64,000 nt of DNA from the NCBI GenBank assembly GCA_027559495.1, contig JAMXSV010000001.1, positions 434,001-498,000 on the forward strand. The letters are read 5' to 3'. Numbering within the stretch: position 1 is the stretch's first letter; each line of letters begins with the position of its first letter. The translations under genes and the position numbers were made by a program. The stretch is from Aurifilum marmelostoma (lineage: Eukaryota > Ascomycota > Sordariomycetes > Diaporthales > Cryphonectriaceae). Shown here in pieces: positions 35,876-47,599 of the stretch. A model generated the notes under the pieces. The model was given only the letters and a program-made list of their open reading frames with translations. It was not told the origin of the DNA and made no database searches.

Positions 35876-37512
35876 ATGCTGACTGGGCTGTTGTGTCAGC
35901 ACTCGGCGGCTTCAATATTGTGCAGCATCGTCTTCTTCATCTTGGTCTTTTTATTGACATCCCATAATTACTTGATATACAAACACACTATCGTTCCCAA
36001 AGCTATGGCAAGCCTTGAGAAGGTAGAAGACCCTGCTTTCCTCGTCTCTTATGGCCACAAGTTCCGCCTGGGCAAATATCACTTGACTCCTGACCAGCTC
36101 GACCCCCTCAAGCACAAGTATGACGAGGTTGGATCAGAGGCCGTCGACGTCCTCAACTCACTGTACCCACCTCCGCCACCTCGAGCCGGTTGGTATGCGA
36201 AGAGCAAGGAGGAAGATCCCAGGCCGGATAGGGACACCTTTGCATTGCTCCGGGACAATGCCCACAGGGACCCTAGACTCGAGAAATTATGGGATCAGGT
36301 CAATACTGTACCAGAGTGGGTAGATTGGGACCAGATCAAGAGGGGCCAAGAGGTCTTTTACCGCTACGCTCCTGCTGCTATTGCTGGGTTCGCCTTTAGT
36401 GGTCTGCTTGCTGCCACCGTACGCTTGACTCTCTCTTCCATCACTAAGCCCTCTCTCGTTTCCTTTCAGGAATATGATTTGCAGCATAGTTTCTGACAAG
36501 GAACCGTCAGGGTGCCTCGTCCCGTGCTGCCGAAACCCTGGTCCGGACCGGAGGCCATTCTACGAGGGTGGCTCGAAACCGCCTGTTCGAGACCTTCCAG
36601 CTCCTGCTACAAGTCACGAGAAGCCTAGACGGAATCAAACCCGGCGGCGAAGGCTTCGCCTCCGCTGTTCGGGTCCGCCTCCTCCACGCCGCCGTGCGCA
36701 ACCGCATCCTGAAGCTGAACGAGCAGCGGCCGGGCTACTTCGACGCCGACAAGTACGGCCCGCCCATCAACGAGCTCGACTGCCTACAGTCGATCTGCGT
36801 CTTCTCGACCAACCTCGTCTGGATCGCGCTGCCGCGGCAGGGCATCCACGTGCGCGCGCAGGAGGCCCTGGACTACATTGCCCTGTGGCGCTGGGTCAGC
36901 CACGTCCTCGGCATCCCGCACGAGATCCTCGAGACGCCGGGGCGCGCGCGGGCCATGATGGAGTCGCTCCTGTGCGCGTGCCTGGACCCGAGCAACAACT
37001 CGCGGATCCTCGTCTCGAACCTCGTCAGTGCCCTGGACGGGGTGTATGGGATCCCCAAGGAGTTCTTCGAGGCCGGCACGAGGTTCATGAGCGGCGACCA
37101 GCTGTGCGATGAGATCCGCATCGCCAGGCCCGGGGTCTACTGGGACATGGTCACGAGGGGCACCGTGTGGGCTCTGGCTGCGATATCGTACACGACGAGA
37201 TCTGTTCCTGCGTGGGACCGGTGGATGATCGAGACGTTTCGGGGTCTGTTTTGGGAGTATATTGTCGAGAACGAGAATGGTCTGAAGGGTGGCTGGAAGT
37301 ATGAGTTCAAGTATGTGCCTCAGGTGAGCTCGATGACGCAGGTCGAGCAGGCAGAGACGGCTGCCCCTCAGCGTCGTGGCAGGCATCCTGTTGAGACCTT
37401 TGGCCTGACCATTTTTGCGGTCACTGTCCTTTTTGCGCTCGTTCTCGTGAGCCTTGTTGGTGGGGTTGCGTCCAAGGCTGTGATGCCTTACGTCCACCAC
37501 CTGGTTGGCTGA
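35876..37512 (+). CDS. ER-bound oxygenase, MpaB/DUF2236 (latex-clearing-protein-like) family
   Basis: Members of this family (PF09995) are haem-dependent oxygenases; MpaB cleaves a farnesyl side chain in mycophenolic acid biosynthesis and Lcp cleaves rubber. Exon 1 is 35876-36418, exon 2 is 36511-37512, and the 92-nt intron has a CTGAC branch point 13 nt before CAG. A shorter 71-nt intron ending at 36489 would also keep frame. The product is 514 aa. A membrane segment lies at residues 12-32, the family block WVDWDQIKRGQEVFYRYAP at 148-166, a VRVRLLHAAVRNR block with a candidate haem-ligand His near 240, and a second membrane segment near 481-503. A start at the internal Met near 36005 would drop the first membrane segment. 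No biosynthetic cluster genes are adjacent, so the substrate is unknown. Confidence 0.82.
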
Positions 37513-38735
37513 ACAGAGGAGTATGCCTCTATGATGGGATGGTTGCTTGTTGCTAAGGCCATGTATTCCTGACTTGTGCCACTGGGAGTTATCTCTTCAT
37601 CCTTTCGTTTGGAAGTGGCAAGTGACGTGTTCTGAAAAAATACGATTGTGTTCAAAGGTGTGGGGCCCACAGAGGAGCCTCGCCTTGCTGGTTCAAGCCT
37701 TACATCAAAGTTTCGAACACCATTTTGGTATCAGCTTGCATAGTTTCCTTACTGAGTACAGTTTCCGGAAAGTGGTATGAGAAAATTGACAGCAGTCCTC
37801 GACCATAATCGGGGCTCATTATCCTCAGCCTTGCAAACACTCAGGACTTCCCTCTTGACAAGGATGACTCGGCGCTGAGATCCCTGCATAGGCCATGTAA
37901 GACTATTGGCTGAGACCAGATGCACGGACCAGGTTCTTGATGATGCCTCCTGTTGCTCGACAGTAGGGAGCTGGAAGATGTTATTCGTCTTCTAAATCAT
38001 TCGATTTCCCATCGATTGGAATCTACTATGAAGCGTGGGTAGAATCGGAATATATGTTTTTCCTTGAAGATTTCTTTCTGGAGAGGGGGGGTAGGGGGGG
38101 TCCCGGTTGTGCAAAATAATAGCAGGTAATTACATAACAAGGCTTACTATTTGACCAGTCCTTGGTCCATTTCTAAATACTTACTTAGGCTCAATTTCTT
38201 GTCTATCCTTTGGGGGTGAATGCTAGCTATGTAACACTCACATTTCTACAGTAGTACACGTGCGTCCATACAAAAATTATAGGCCACTAGAATCTGAGAG
38301 GCAAATAAATGTCTGACAAACTAGCTAATTAGCATAAATCTTCGCTATAAATAAGTGACAACCAACAGTCTTGTACCTGGGATTTAACTCAATTAATGCA
38401 GTTATAATTCCAGGGATCACATGCATAGGCCAGATCGTATACCGGAATTGGTAAAAGAGAGCTCAATGATTTGCAATGTGAAGACATCAGAACCACAAAC
38501 TAATTACAAAATGCTACTCTCAGGTCAAGATACATTGATGAGGATATCACCGTTGGGATACAACCCTTGACGGCCTCAAAACAGCCAAACAGGGGACGTA
38601 TACAGGGCTTTACGGTGCAGGTAAGTCACCTGAACCGAAAAAGGCATCCTCTCATGGCAATGATCTAAATTTACACCGCTACTACAAATGCAGAGATATA
38701 TCGATATCTATGAAGATTCTTCACCATTGCCACTA
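37513..38735. other. Intergenic region between convergent genes
   Basis: This lies between the 3' ends of the oxygenase (plus) and HMG-CoA lyase (minus). It is AT-rich in its middle (38100-38560), with no gene, RNA or clear repeat. Confidence 0.5.
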
Positions 38736-39909
38736 TCAGCAACTCTGGTTTCCTTTGGGTCGAGAGATCGTGGCTCTCATCCCCCGACGGCCCTGCGTGA
38801 GGGCGAACGGCTCCGTAGTCCTGACAACCTTGGAGCTGGCTGCAGGGTGAGACGGGTTGTTTCTGCCAGGTGCCTGCTCCTGGACACGAGACGCAAGCGC
38901 CGCACCAGCTCTGCTCCCGTTCGGCTGGTCCAGGAAATCAGAGATCCACTGTCCCGCCGCAACGAGCTCCTTGAGGTTGACCCCGGTCGCCACACCGAGC
39001 CTCTGGAAACCATAGACGATATCCTCCGTCGCCACGTTCCCCTTGGCCCCCTTGGCGTACGGACACCCTCCAAGGCCCGCAACGCTGCTGTCAAAAGTCC
39101 GTATCCCCATCTCGTATGCCTTCATGACGTTGGCAACTGCCTGGCCATATGTGTCGTGGAAGTGCCCAGCGAGCTTCTCGGCCGGGATGGACTGGAGCAG
39201 AAATGACAGCAGGGCCTCTACGTTGCCCGAGGACCCAACCCCGAGCGTGTCGCCTAGGCTCACCTCGTAACAACCCATGCTTAAGAGCTCGCGTGCGACG
39301 TGAAGCACAGCAGAAGGGGCTGTGGCGCCGTCGTATGGGCATTCAATCACGCATGAGACGTATCTAGGCAACTTTTCTGTCAGCGCGTCACACACACAAC
39401 ACGCACACACACAAGACCATCGACAACTTCTCAACTAGCTTCTCTCGCATCGCCAAAATGCAAACTCACCCCCGCACCGCAATCCCATGTTGTCTTGCCT
39501 TGTAAGCTACCTCCCGTGCCCTCGCGAGCGCCTCGCCGACGGAGCAGTTGGTGTTCCTCCGCGAGAAGCTCTCCGACGCCGACACGAAGACGGCCACCTC
39601 TGTCAACCTGCTCCCGAGCGCCGCGTCTAGCCCCTTTACGTTCGGTATCAGGACAGGGAAGCTGAGATGTCTGTTCTCCCTCAAGAGCGGCTCGGTGGCC
39701 CTCAGTATCTCTCTGTTGTCCGACAGCTGAGGGATCCACCTGGGCGAGACAAAAGACGTGACCTCGACGGTCGAGAGGCCCGCTCTGACCAGGCGCTGGA
39801 TCAGCTCGATCTTGACCGGCGTCGGGACATTCTGGGAGATGTTCTGCAGGCCGTCTCTCGGGCCAACCTCGACAATGCGGACCGCCGGCCTCGGCGGTGG
39901 TTGATTCAT
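38736..39909 (-). CDS. Hydroxymethylglutaryl-CoA lyase
   Basis: Cleaves HMG-CoA to acetyl-CoA and acetoacetate, the last step of leucine breakdown. Exon 1 is 39909-39470, exon 2 is 39363-38736, and the 106-nt intron has GTGAGT and CCTAG ends with matching phase. The product is 355 aa. The HMGL-like TIM-barrel fold is complete. VEVGPRDGLQN has the substrate-binding Arg18 and Asp19, GHFHDTYG holds the metal-binding His214 and His216, and the active-site signature GLGGCPYAKGAKGNVATED holds catalytic Cys247. The chosen ATG leaves no obvious mitochondrial presequence. An in-frame open stretch continues upstream without an ATG that I can fix, so the protein may be cytosolic or peroxisomal, or the first exon may be missing. 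The intron is rich in GT repeats. Confidence 0.92.
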
Positions 39910-41025
39910 CGCGTCTCGGGCAGCATGTCCGTCGTGCCTTTCTGGGGAGGCCTTGCAAGATTCATAAGGGTGGAGGGCGCGCGCTCTCCTGGGGATGATG
40001 GGTGTCCAGCAGGAAGAGCTCGGCAGTGTACTGCAGGATTCGGGGATGACGCAGGAGCCGCGGCTATGTCAGCCCGCGGTCCAAAGGTGTGCTGTAATTC
40101 GCCGTCGGCACATTATTACTGGACATTCCGCATTCGGCTTGGTACTTTGGGCAGCCACTCTTTTTAAGACACGGGTCGGGGCATTCAGATCGCCAGCTTG
40201 GCGTGTGGCTTACTTAGCATGCTTACAGTAGGTGAGAGCCTTTTCTTAGATGAGCGCTACAGTCGACGATATAAGTCGCTAACTGGGTACTGATCCTCGA
40301 GCCTCTGACTTCTTTGAACCTGGAATCAGGCTACGAGGATACATGTTTGATTGGCAGCATAGCGAGCGAGACGAGATTTCTGGCCAGAGGAACACCAAAC
40401 TACTTGAGCGTTACGTCTCATGATCTCGATTGGAACAGCGTGGTGGGTTGGGGGGGGGGGGTGCATTTTACAAAGCTAAGAATGATCGACCGGGAGCTGC
40501 CTTCCAGATCAGATGGAACGGCCAGGCATTTCATATGATAATGACACATGCTAACATCGAGTGATGTCTCAAGGTCCTATCGTCAAAGTGTGTCCTTATG
40601 ATTGTCCCCCCTAAATCTCACCGCTAAGGTTCCGAGCTTGAGAGCCCCGCGTGTTCACAAGGCTGGTCAAACACTTAATTGGCCGTTCCTGGCATCATCT
40701 GCGCAGCAGCATTGTAAATAGCAAGGCAATCAGCTTTGTGTCGACAGTATCAACAGTAGATAGCCCTTGAATTCCAACAGTTCAGAGCGATCGGCCCCCA
40801 GAGTTTTTGAAGAGAATGGCGAAGACCAAAGCCAGGTAGGTACTTTGGACAGGTTGCAGACAACTGTAGACAGGAAGACGGGGATGTAATTGTGAAGCTA
40901 CAAATGACGATGCCCCTGCACTGCTCGTCAGTCCTCACATTCTGGTCCCATGGCCCTCTCTAAGCTGGCGCCGAATGATCGTCCCCAGGCTTCATTGCCG
41001 TTCACCAGTCCTCAGCCGACTTCAA
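39910..41025. other. Intergenic region
   Basis: This is the upstream side of the HMG-CoA lyase gene and the 3' side of the BTB gene. It holds a G run near 40450 and no supported gene. Confidence 0.5.
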
Positions 41026-42287
41026 TTAGGAAAATCCCTCGCCTATGTTTGAGATCAATCCAAAGGCAAAGTTAGGTGTTGCGTTGATGAGCGACTTCAG
41101 TCCGTCATGCTTCGAAGCATCTTCGAAGATACAAGCGTAGTAGAGGGTCATGATGTCTCTAATCGGATCATCCGGGCGTGTATTTTCGAAGATGTACTGA
41201 GCCACTGTTGCGATGTCCTGGAAGCGGCTCGGATAGAGGGTGAAGTCCTTGAGAGTGGCATAGAGCCGGTGCAGGGAGAGCTGGCACAGCTGTGGGATGT
41301 CGTATGTATCACCAAGGATGTAGAGCTTTGCGTGACACATGAAGACACCGGTGTAATCCTCGCAACCTTTAGTATTCCTCCGCGGGATAAAGGAAGGCGC
41401 TGAGGCAGGGCATTCAGTGCCGTTTCTGTTCAGAAACTTGGCGATGAGCTTGCCACCAAATGACAGTGTTCGGTTCGACGGGCAATTAGGGCAACTACTG
41501 AAGGCCGAAGAACAGTATGGACATCCTAGGGAGTCGAAGCTTTTCCGGCATGTCGGACAATCTAGCGATCGTTGAGTTGGTATTGCCCTCTTCCAGTAAT
41601 AGTGGCATCTTCTGTTTGAGCAAAAGTCTCTCTGCGCAGCTGTACAGAAGACGCCGTTGGGACAGTCTGAGATGGTGGAATTGCATGATTCACATTGCTT
41701 GGAGTCATAGGTGCTTCGACAGACAAGACAGGTGATTGTTTTGACTTTTTTCCCCTCGTTTATGAAGTAGCTGCTCTTGTGATAAGTACAATTTGCATTA
41801 TCGCAGCGTGCGACATAGGTGCGAGCAGCTTTTGGTGCTGAAATGAGGGAATACAGAGGTCTGTCCCCAGAGTGGTCTTCACTTGATGTCGTCAGGTCGT
41901 CCTTGGAATCGGCTGGTGATTGCGTGTTGGCTTCATCAGATTCATCGAGGCCTGACATGTCGTCTTGGCCAAGCACGATGTCTGGCTCGTTAGTGACATA
42001 GTCCATCGTATAAGCCCATTGTGCGAACCGCACAAATGTCTGCTCATCCACATCCGGCCAGTTCACACAGAGCTCCTGGGCTTCCCTGTGCGGACCTTCC
42101 AGCAAGACCTTCAAAGGCTTGGAGAGAGAAGAGATTGCCGCTGCGTGGACATGATACTCCTTCTTGCCAGAGCCAACAATGAATTTGAAGATCTTAGACC
42201 CGATGATACTGCAAAAAACATTGATTAGCATTTCTAGAGGTCCGGGGCATCATCACTTTCGACTCACTCCTCGTAGGTTGGCTCCAT
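41026..42287 (-). CDS. BTB/POZ-domain protein with Cys-rich zinc-binding-like insert
   Basis: BTB domains mediate dimerisation and binding to cullin-3 ligases or to chromatin. Exon 1 is only 20 nt (42287-42268, encoding MEPTYE plus two bases). The intron is 59 nt with GTGAGT and TTTTTTGCAG ends, and exon 2 is 42208-41026. The product is 400 aa. The BTB core spans about residues 7-80 (IIGSKIFKFIVG, KEYHVHAAAISSLS, FVRFAQWAYTMDY). A Ser/Asp-rich linker and a Cys-rich segment (142-249) follow, with repeated C-x2-C pairs (CLVC, CESC, CPTC, CPYC, CPNC). The usual fungal BTB helix block comes last (HAKLYILGDTYDI near 299). Fungal BTB proteins commonly have a variable insert before this block; here it looks like stacked zinc ribbons. 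The function is unknown. The gene ends about 1 kb from the transposon block. Confidence 0.85.
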
Positions 42288-43299
42288 CTTGACGTAGTCT
42301 GAGCAGCGTGCGCAGGCGGACAATCGGGCTCCGGTTCAGGCGGTCGGCAGTGATAGGACGCTTCTTGAGTGGCTTGGAAAGAGAACGAGACAGAGACGAG
42401 AACCTGCCGTGTACACCACCTGGGAGTCTTGACAGGAGAGCCGGATGATCTTCTTTTGGACATTGACATTTACATCTCAAGGAAAGGACGGATATATAGG
42501 GAACGTCAACGGTCACGGGGACCGCATTGCTTTTATGATAGGAATAGAAAGTGGCGTGTTGGTCAGGAATTGGGGGCATCCCGGGTGAGGGGCCCCTGCG
42601 GGGTTCTCACCGTCACTTGTTGAGGTTGGTACTTGAGACATGCAGCTGCGCGCTGCACGAATACTTCACCTCGCATACTATCTTGTTACGGCCACCCAGT
42701 AGAATGGCACTGCTCTCGGCCGTCGTCCTCTCCGCTTTCTTCATGCGCCCACTGCTCAGAATCTGATCTCTCCTTTTCGGGACATAGCCTGATCGCAAAT
42801 ACCCCCCCAGGCGCCAACAAACTCAAGCGGTCTGGGGTGGTGATGCATTCTAGCGGTAGGCCTCCTGCATCGGTAGTTCAGCTTATGGCCTGTACTGTGA
42901 CTTGTTGGCCGGCTTCTACCACACAATCTCTCCACCATACATTGGCTTGGTTTTTGCCGAGGGGTAAGCCAGAAGTCTGTGTTACTGGATTAATGAATCG
43001 TCACTTTTATCTCAACATTACTGGGAAATACAGGCTCCTCTCATCGATGCTTGAATTGATTGCAACTAAAGACGCTTCCTACTTGCATATGAGCGCTGCC
43101 GACTGTAGTGGCTCTTCCGTAAATTATCCAAAAAAGGCAGACAGATATAGAGAGGCAACATGGGATCAACGTGTACCCCCAAGGCCTCATATGCAAAAGA
43201 AGTAGACAAATTCGTATGTCGGACAGGCAGCACAAAATCATTGATGTGATAACTTGGTACTTATGTTATAGATTCCCGGGACTCAAATCTTATTATAAA
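42288..43299. other. Intergenic region ahead of the transposon block
   Basis: This is the promoter side of the BTB gene. Base composition is still like the gene-rich part. An unsupported frame (42633-43205, plus) has no domain. Confidence 0.5.
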
Positions 43300-43499
43300 A
43301 GAGTGACTATGAAGCTTGATTCTATCTATCTAGGCTATCTAGAGGTTAAAGAGGAGATTTATTTATCTTTAAACAATCGTAAAAAGGCCTCAATTAGTTA
43401 AGGAATAAATCCCTCAATCTATATATATCAAACGCCCTCTAATGCCCTTGTCGTTTAGAAAGAGCAATAATTATAATAATCATAAAGATTATGCCTTAT

Positions 43500-44927
43500 T
43501 TATTAACATACTCCTATAAAGTGCTATTTCTTTATATCGTCTAGCTAAATAGTCTAGCATTATTATTTTTCCATTAATATTTTATATTAGCCTTATCTTT
43601 TTTAGCATTGCTGCCTAGCAATAGCTATTTAAAGGCTTTATTAGATTATTAGCTAATTAATCTTTAGTAGGCATTTACTTAATAAGAATTCGCTCTACTA
43701 ATATCTTATTGCGCATAAAGTATTCTTCTAAGAGAATATGCCCTATTTGCTAATAGAATTCAGAGTTTTTCGTTAGCTTAATAGCGCCTTAATTATTGCA
43801 TTTAACTATAAGGACTAATAGAATCCTTAATTTAATAAGAAGATTTCTAATCTAAAGCCCTATCTATATTCCCTTATAAATAGTATAATATTTAGCCTCT
43901 ATTATTAAAGTTATTATATAATCTATTTATTTAGAATACTATACTATTATGCTATCTTCTATCTATATAACTATACTATATATTAAATAGCTTATAGATT
44001 TATCTTCTTTCTAGTCTAAATCTACCTAAATAGATATAAGAAGCCTCTTTTTTAGGCTAACTAATTTATAGCTAAAATATTTATTATTTTAATATATCTA
44101 TAGCATTTATTATTGCTTATTGCTAATCTTAAGACTAAGGCTTTTAGTGCCTTAATAATAGCAAAATCTATATTTAAAAAGAGCCTAATTCTCTACTAAA
44201 GGGTTATAACTATATCTTAAGATTATAGATAGCAGAAAGGCAAGATTAGGCCTTATTTAGGTTATTGAATATATTAATTAGCTATTGCTTAATTAATATA
44301 TTATAATATCTCTATTTAAGGCTTAGCATTTATTTAGTCTAGCTAGGGCTAGAGATTCTAATGCAAAAGGAATAAATAAGGATTTTATATCTTTATAGCT
44401 ACTTTCTAGAAGCAATTATTTAGCATATGCCTCTTAAGCAAGCCTAAAGAAGCATTAATCGCGATTTTTAGTAATAGATACCCCTAGGAAATAGGCTACC
44501 TAGCCTAGGTCCTTAATATTAAATCTTTCTAAAAGGCCTTAATTTAAAAGATTAATGCTTATTTATTTAGAGCCTATTAGAAGGAGATTATTAATATAGC
44601 TATAAATAATAATTTTTAATTAATAGTTAATAAGGATTGCTATATTATTGCAAAGCTAAATAAAGCTTATCTTAAGAAGTTTACTAGTTAGCTTCTTCTA
44701 CTATTGCTATAGCAATTGCTTAAGGCTATAAAGCAACTTTATTACTTAAAAAACTTGCAGCTTTAAGGGATTAAATTTAATAGTATTTTCTTTAGAATAT
44801 TTAGCTAGAAATTCTGCTAAGCTATTTAGCATCTTAATAAAGACTTTTTTCTTAAAGTCGCTATTTAGAAAGGCTGCTATTATATTAATTTAATCAATTT
44901 TCTAATTAAGTATTATTACTAGATAGA
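43500..44927 (-). mobile_element. Ty1/copia retrotransposon remnant (3' part of pol)
   Basis: The minus strand translates through RIP-type stops into the C-terminal part of a copia reverse transcriptase and RNase H. NIKDLG-x-VAYFLGVSI reads from about 44520 down to 44465, followed by RPNLAF, YSYNPLVEN and GTKSLSL between about 44260 and 44130. This fits the copia order, where KDLG-x-x-x-FLG precedes TRPD(L/I)AF and the RNase H. The element is interrupted at 44927 by Element 1 and appears to continue on the other side (52562-53182). Its downstream end and LTR were not found. Confidence 0.75.
44923..44927 (+). repeat. Target-site duplication ATAGA, left copy
   Basis: The five bases before the left LTR of Element 1 are ATAGA, matching the five bases after its right LTR at 52562-52566. 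Confidence 0.85.
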
Positions 44928-45427
44928 TATTATGACCCATCCAACATGCAGGTCACAACAAAGATTGCGGCACAGCACTAAGGCCACACAGAACGGACCA
45001 CAGGGAACTGAGAGTCTAACACTCTAGGACAGAACTAGCACGACGAGATTACATAAGCCAGGGTTAGGGTTATAAGGGTTGCTTAGTCGAAGAAGTCGAT
45101 ATCGACTCTATCGACCAGTCGAAGGATTCAATATCGACTCTAGCCCACCCCTGCTAGGAAGGAATTAATACTACTAATAAAGGACTAAAGAATAGGATAT
45201 ATAAGGGATATATTTGCTACTATTAAATAGATTTAGTATATAGTTCTTTAGTTATTAATCTAAGTATTATCTCTAATATAGGTAATAGCTTTACTGCTAG
45301 TGATATACTATAGAAAGACTTGAAGATTATTTCTATATTTTTTAGATTATACTTTAATATTATTCTTGCTTAATATAAACCCTTTATATACTTATTATAT
45401 ATCTTAGTTATAGCAGTACTTATTATA
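44928..45427 (+). repeat. Element 1 left LTR (500 bp)
   Basis: It begins with the mutated form of TGTTATGACC and ends TTATTATA. The first 240 bases keep many CpA and CpG sites, while the inner end is fully mutated. It contains two copies of a repeat of about 32 bases built on GTCGATATCGAC (near 45090-45150) and two TTAGGG units near 45061-45072. Confidence 0.9.
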
Positions 45428-45539
45428 TTTTAATAATTCTTATTTAAGTATAGTTTAGTATACTTCTTCTTAAGCAATATAGAAATATAATATTTCCCTA
45501 GACTCTAATCTTCTCTATTATAAGCAGGGCCTAGACTAG

Positions 45540-47590
45540 CGCTAAGCTGCAGCAAACTATTATAGCTTTATAGGCTTGCATTTAGGAATTTAAAGAATTT
45601 AGTAATACTTAGATTAAAGTTTATAAGATAGATAAACCTATTCCTTATAAAGGATCGAAGGGCACTCTTTAGGCTTTTATTACTTAGTGCAAGGCTTACT
45701 TCCTTTACTATCTAGCCTAGTTTATAGATAAGGGAGAGAAAGCAGTCTTTGCGGGCACTTAATTGGAAGGCAATACTCTTGCCTAGTTCGAACCTTTGCT
45801 TCGAGACTATCTTAACAATCTAACTATGCCCGATAATTATAATAAGGAAACCAAAGCTATCTTTAATTCATTCAAAGATTTCGAAAAAACGCTTAAGGAT
45901 GCATTTAGCAACCCAGACAAAAAGCATATAGCAGAATACAGTCTTATAAATCTTAAGCAGACTAAAGCTGCTTTAGATTATATAGCTAAATTTAGGCAAT
46001 ATATAGAATAAGTTAGCTAAGAAGATAAAGCATTAATATCCTAATTTTATAAAGAACTAAAGAATAAGATTAAAAATAAATTATATAAAATAGACTAATC
46101 TAATAATTTAGCAGAATATATTATAATAGCAGTATAAATTGATAACTATATCTTTAAGCAATAATAGAAGAAAAACTGCAAGGGCAATAGATAACTATAG
46201 AAGTTTAGAGCCCTAGCTAATAGTAGAAAATGCTACTAGCCTTAGCAGAACTACTAAGGCAAATAATAGAGCTATGTAAGTATGGCGCAGAGCAGCAGCA
46301 TGCATGCTAGCCTAATAGAATTAGATGCTATATATAGATGCAATAACTTTTAGAACTAAGGCAAAGGCAATAGGGTGTACTTTAATTATAAAAAGCCTAA
46401 ATACTTTGCATAGGAATATTAATAACTATAAAGGAAATAATAGCAACTTATCTAAGAGGGATAATAGCTTAATATTGCTACTTAGCAGGAACCTAATTAT
46501 CTAAATAAAAATATTCTAATAGAGCAAGTAATAGATTTTATTAATTATAAATCTTTTAGTTGGATTATATATTATAATAATAGCTGCATATTATATCTCT
46601 TAGAGAAAGAAGGTTTAGGATAGTTCTCCCAGAAACTTAAGAGATAATAATAACTTGCTATTAGAAGCAGAGCTTTTACTAAAGATAAATAATCAGATTA
46701 TTCTACTAACTCTATAGATTAAGGATCTAGGGAAGAGCAGGACCTAGAGAAGTTTCCCCTATAGCATTATCTTATATAGCTTGCGAATAATAACAAGCAT
46801 ATATCAGATACTATAATATCCCTAGCCTACGATAGGCGCGACGATAACTCAGAAAATGCAGACTTTACTCTAGCCCCTATAGAAGAATATACTATAGAGA
46901 CGCTTACTCTTAAAGAAGAGACCTTCTAGGATAGATAACCTAATGTTCTACTCGAGCCTATTACGCAATAATATACAGATAACTTAGGAGAATTAATACT
47001 AACTACCCAATGCAATAGCCTTAGTTCTAATAACCTAGATATAGATATCCAAATAGAATATCTTATATACAGAATACCTCTAAAAACCCTCTTTAAGAGC
47101 ATCCCACTTTAGAACTATAAAGCAGATAAATTAGAGGATCCTAGAATCAATGCATTCTACCTTAGATACTATTAATTAGTATAGATCTTATATATCTACT
47201 ATAGCTGCTAAATCTATTTTAAGGAAAAGATTAAGCATAGATAGTTCCTAATTAGGGAAGAAGGATAACTTATTTAGGTATATAAAGAATCCGAACTATA
47301 GTTTAGGGAAGTACTAGATAAAAAACACTATAATGCACTAATTGGACTACTAGAAGATTGCCCTAGACCTTATATAGACAAGAAACGCAAGTAGTGGCGA
47401 TATCTAGTAGAATAATGCACTATTTATATATAGAATAAGGCATGCGCTTAGCATATATAGCAATGCAATAAGAAATAATACAAGTATATATAACGATAAA
47501 CTAAGGCACTGGCTTAGAAGGCAGCTAAGAAGGCCCCAAAAGGGAAGGATTGCCTATAATAGGACTATAGATAATTAGACTAGAATAGTC
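45540..47590 (+). pseudogene. Element 1 gag remnant
   Basis: The frame reads through RIP-type stops into a Ty3-type capsid region. Part of it is open at 45796-46011 (LRDYLNNLTMP...). A degraded CCHC zinc knuckle is near 46376-46420. The gag frame extends to about 47590 without a clear stop other than RIP-type ones. Copies in Elements 2 and 3 are collinear. Confidence 0.75.
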
Positions 47591-47599
47591 TCTATATAG

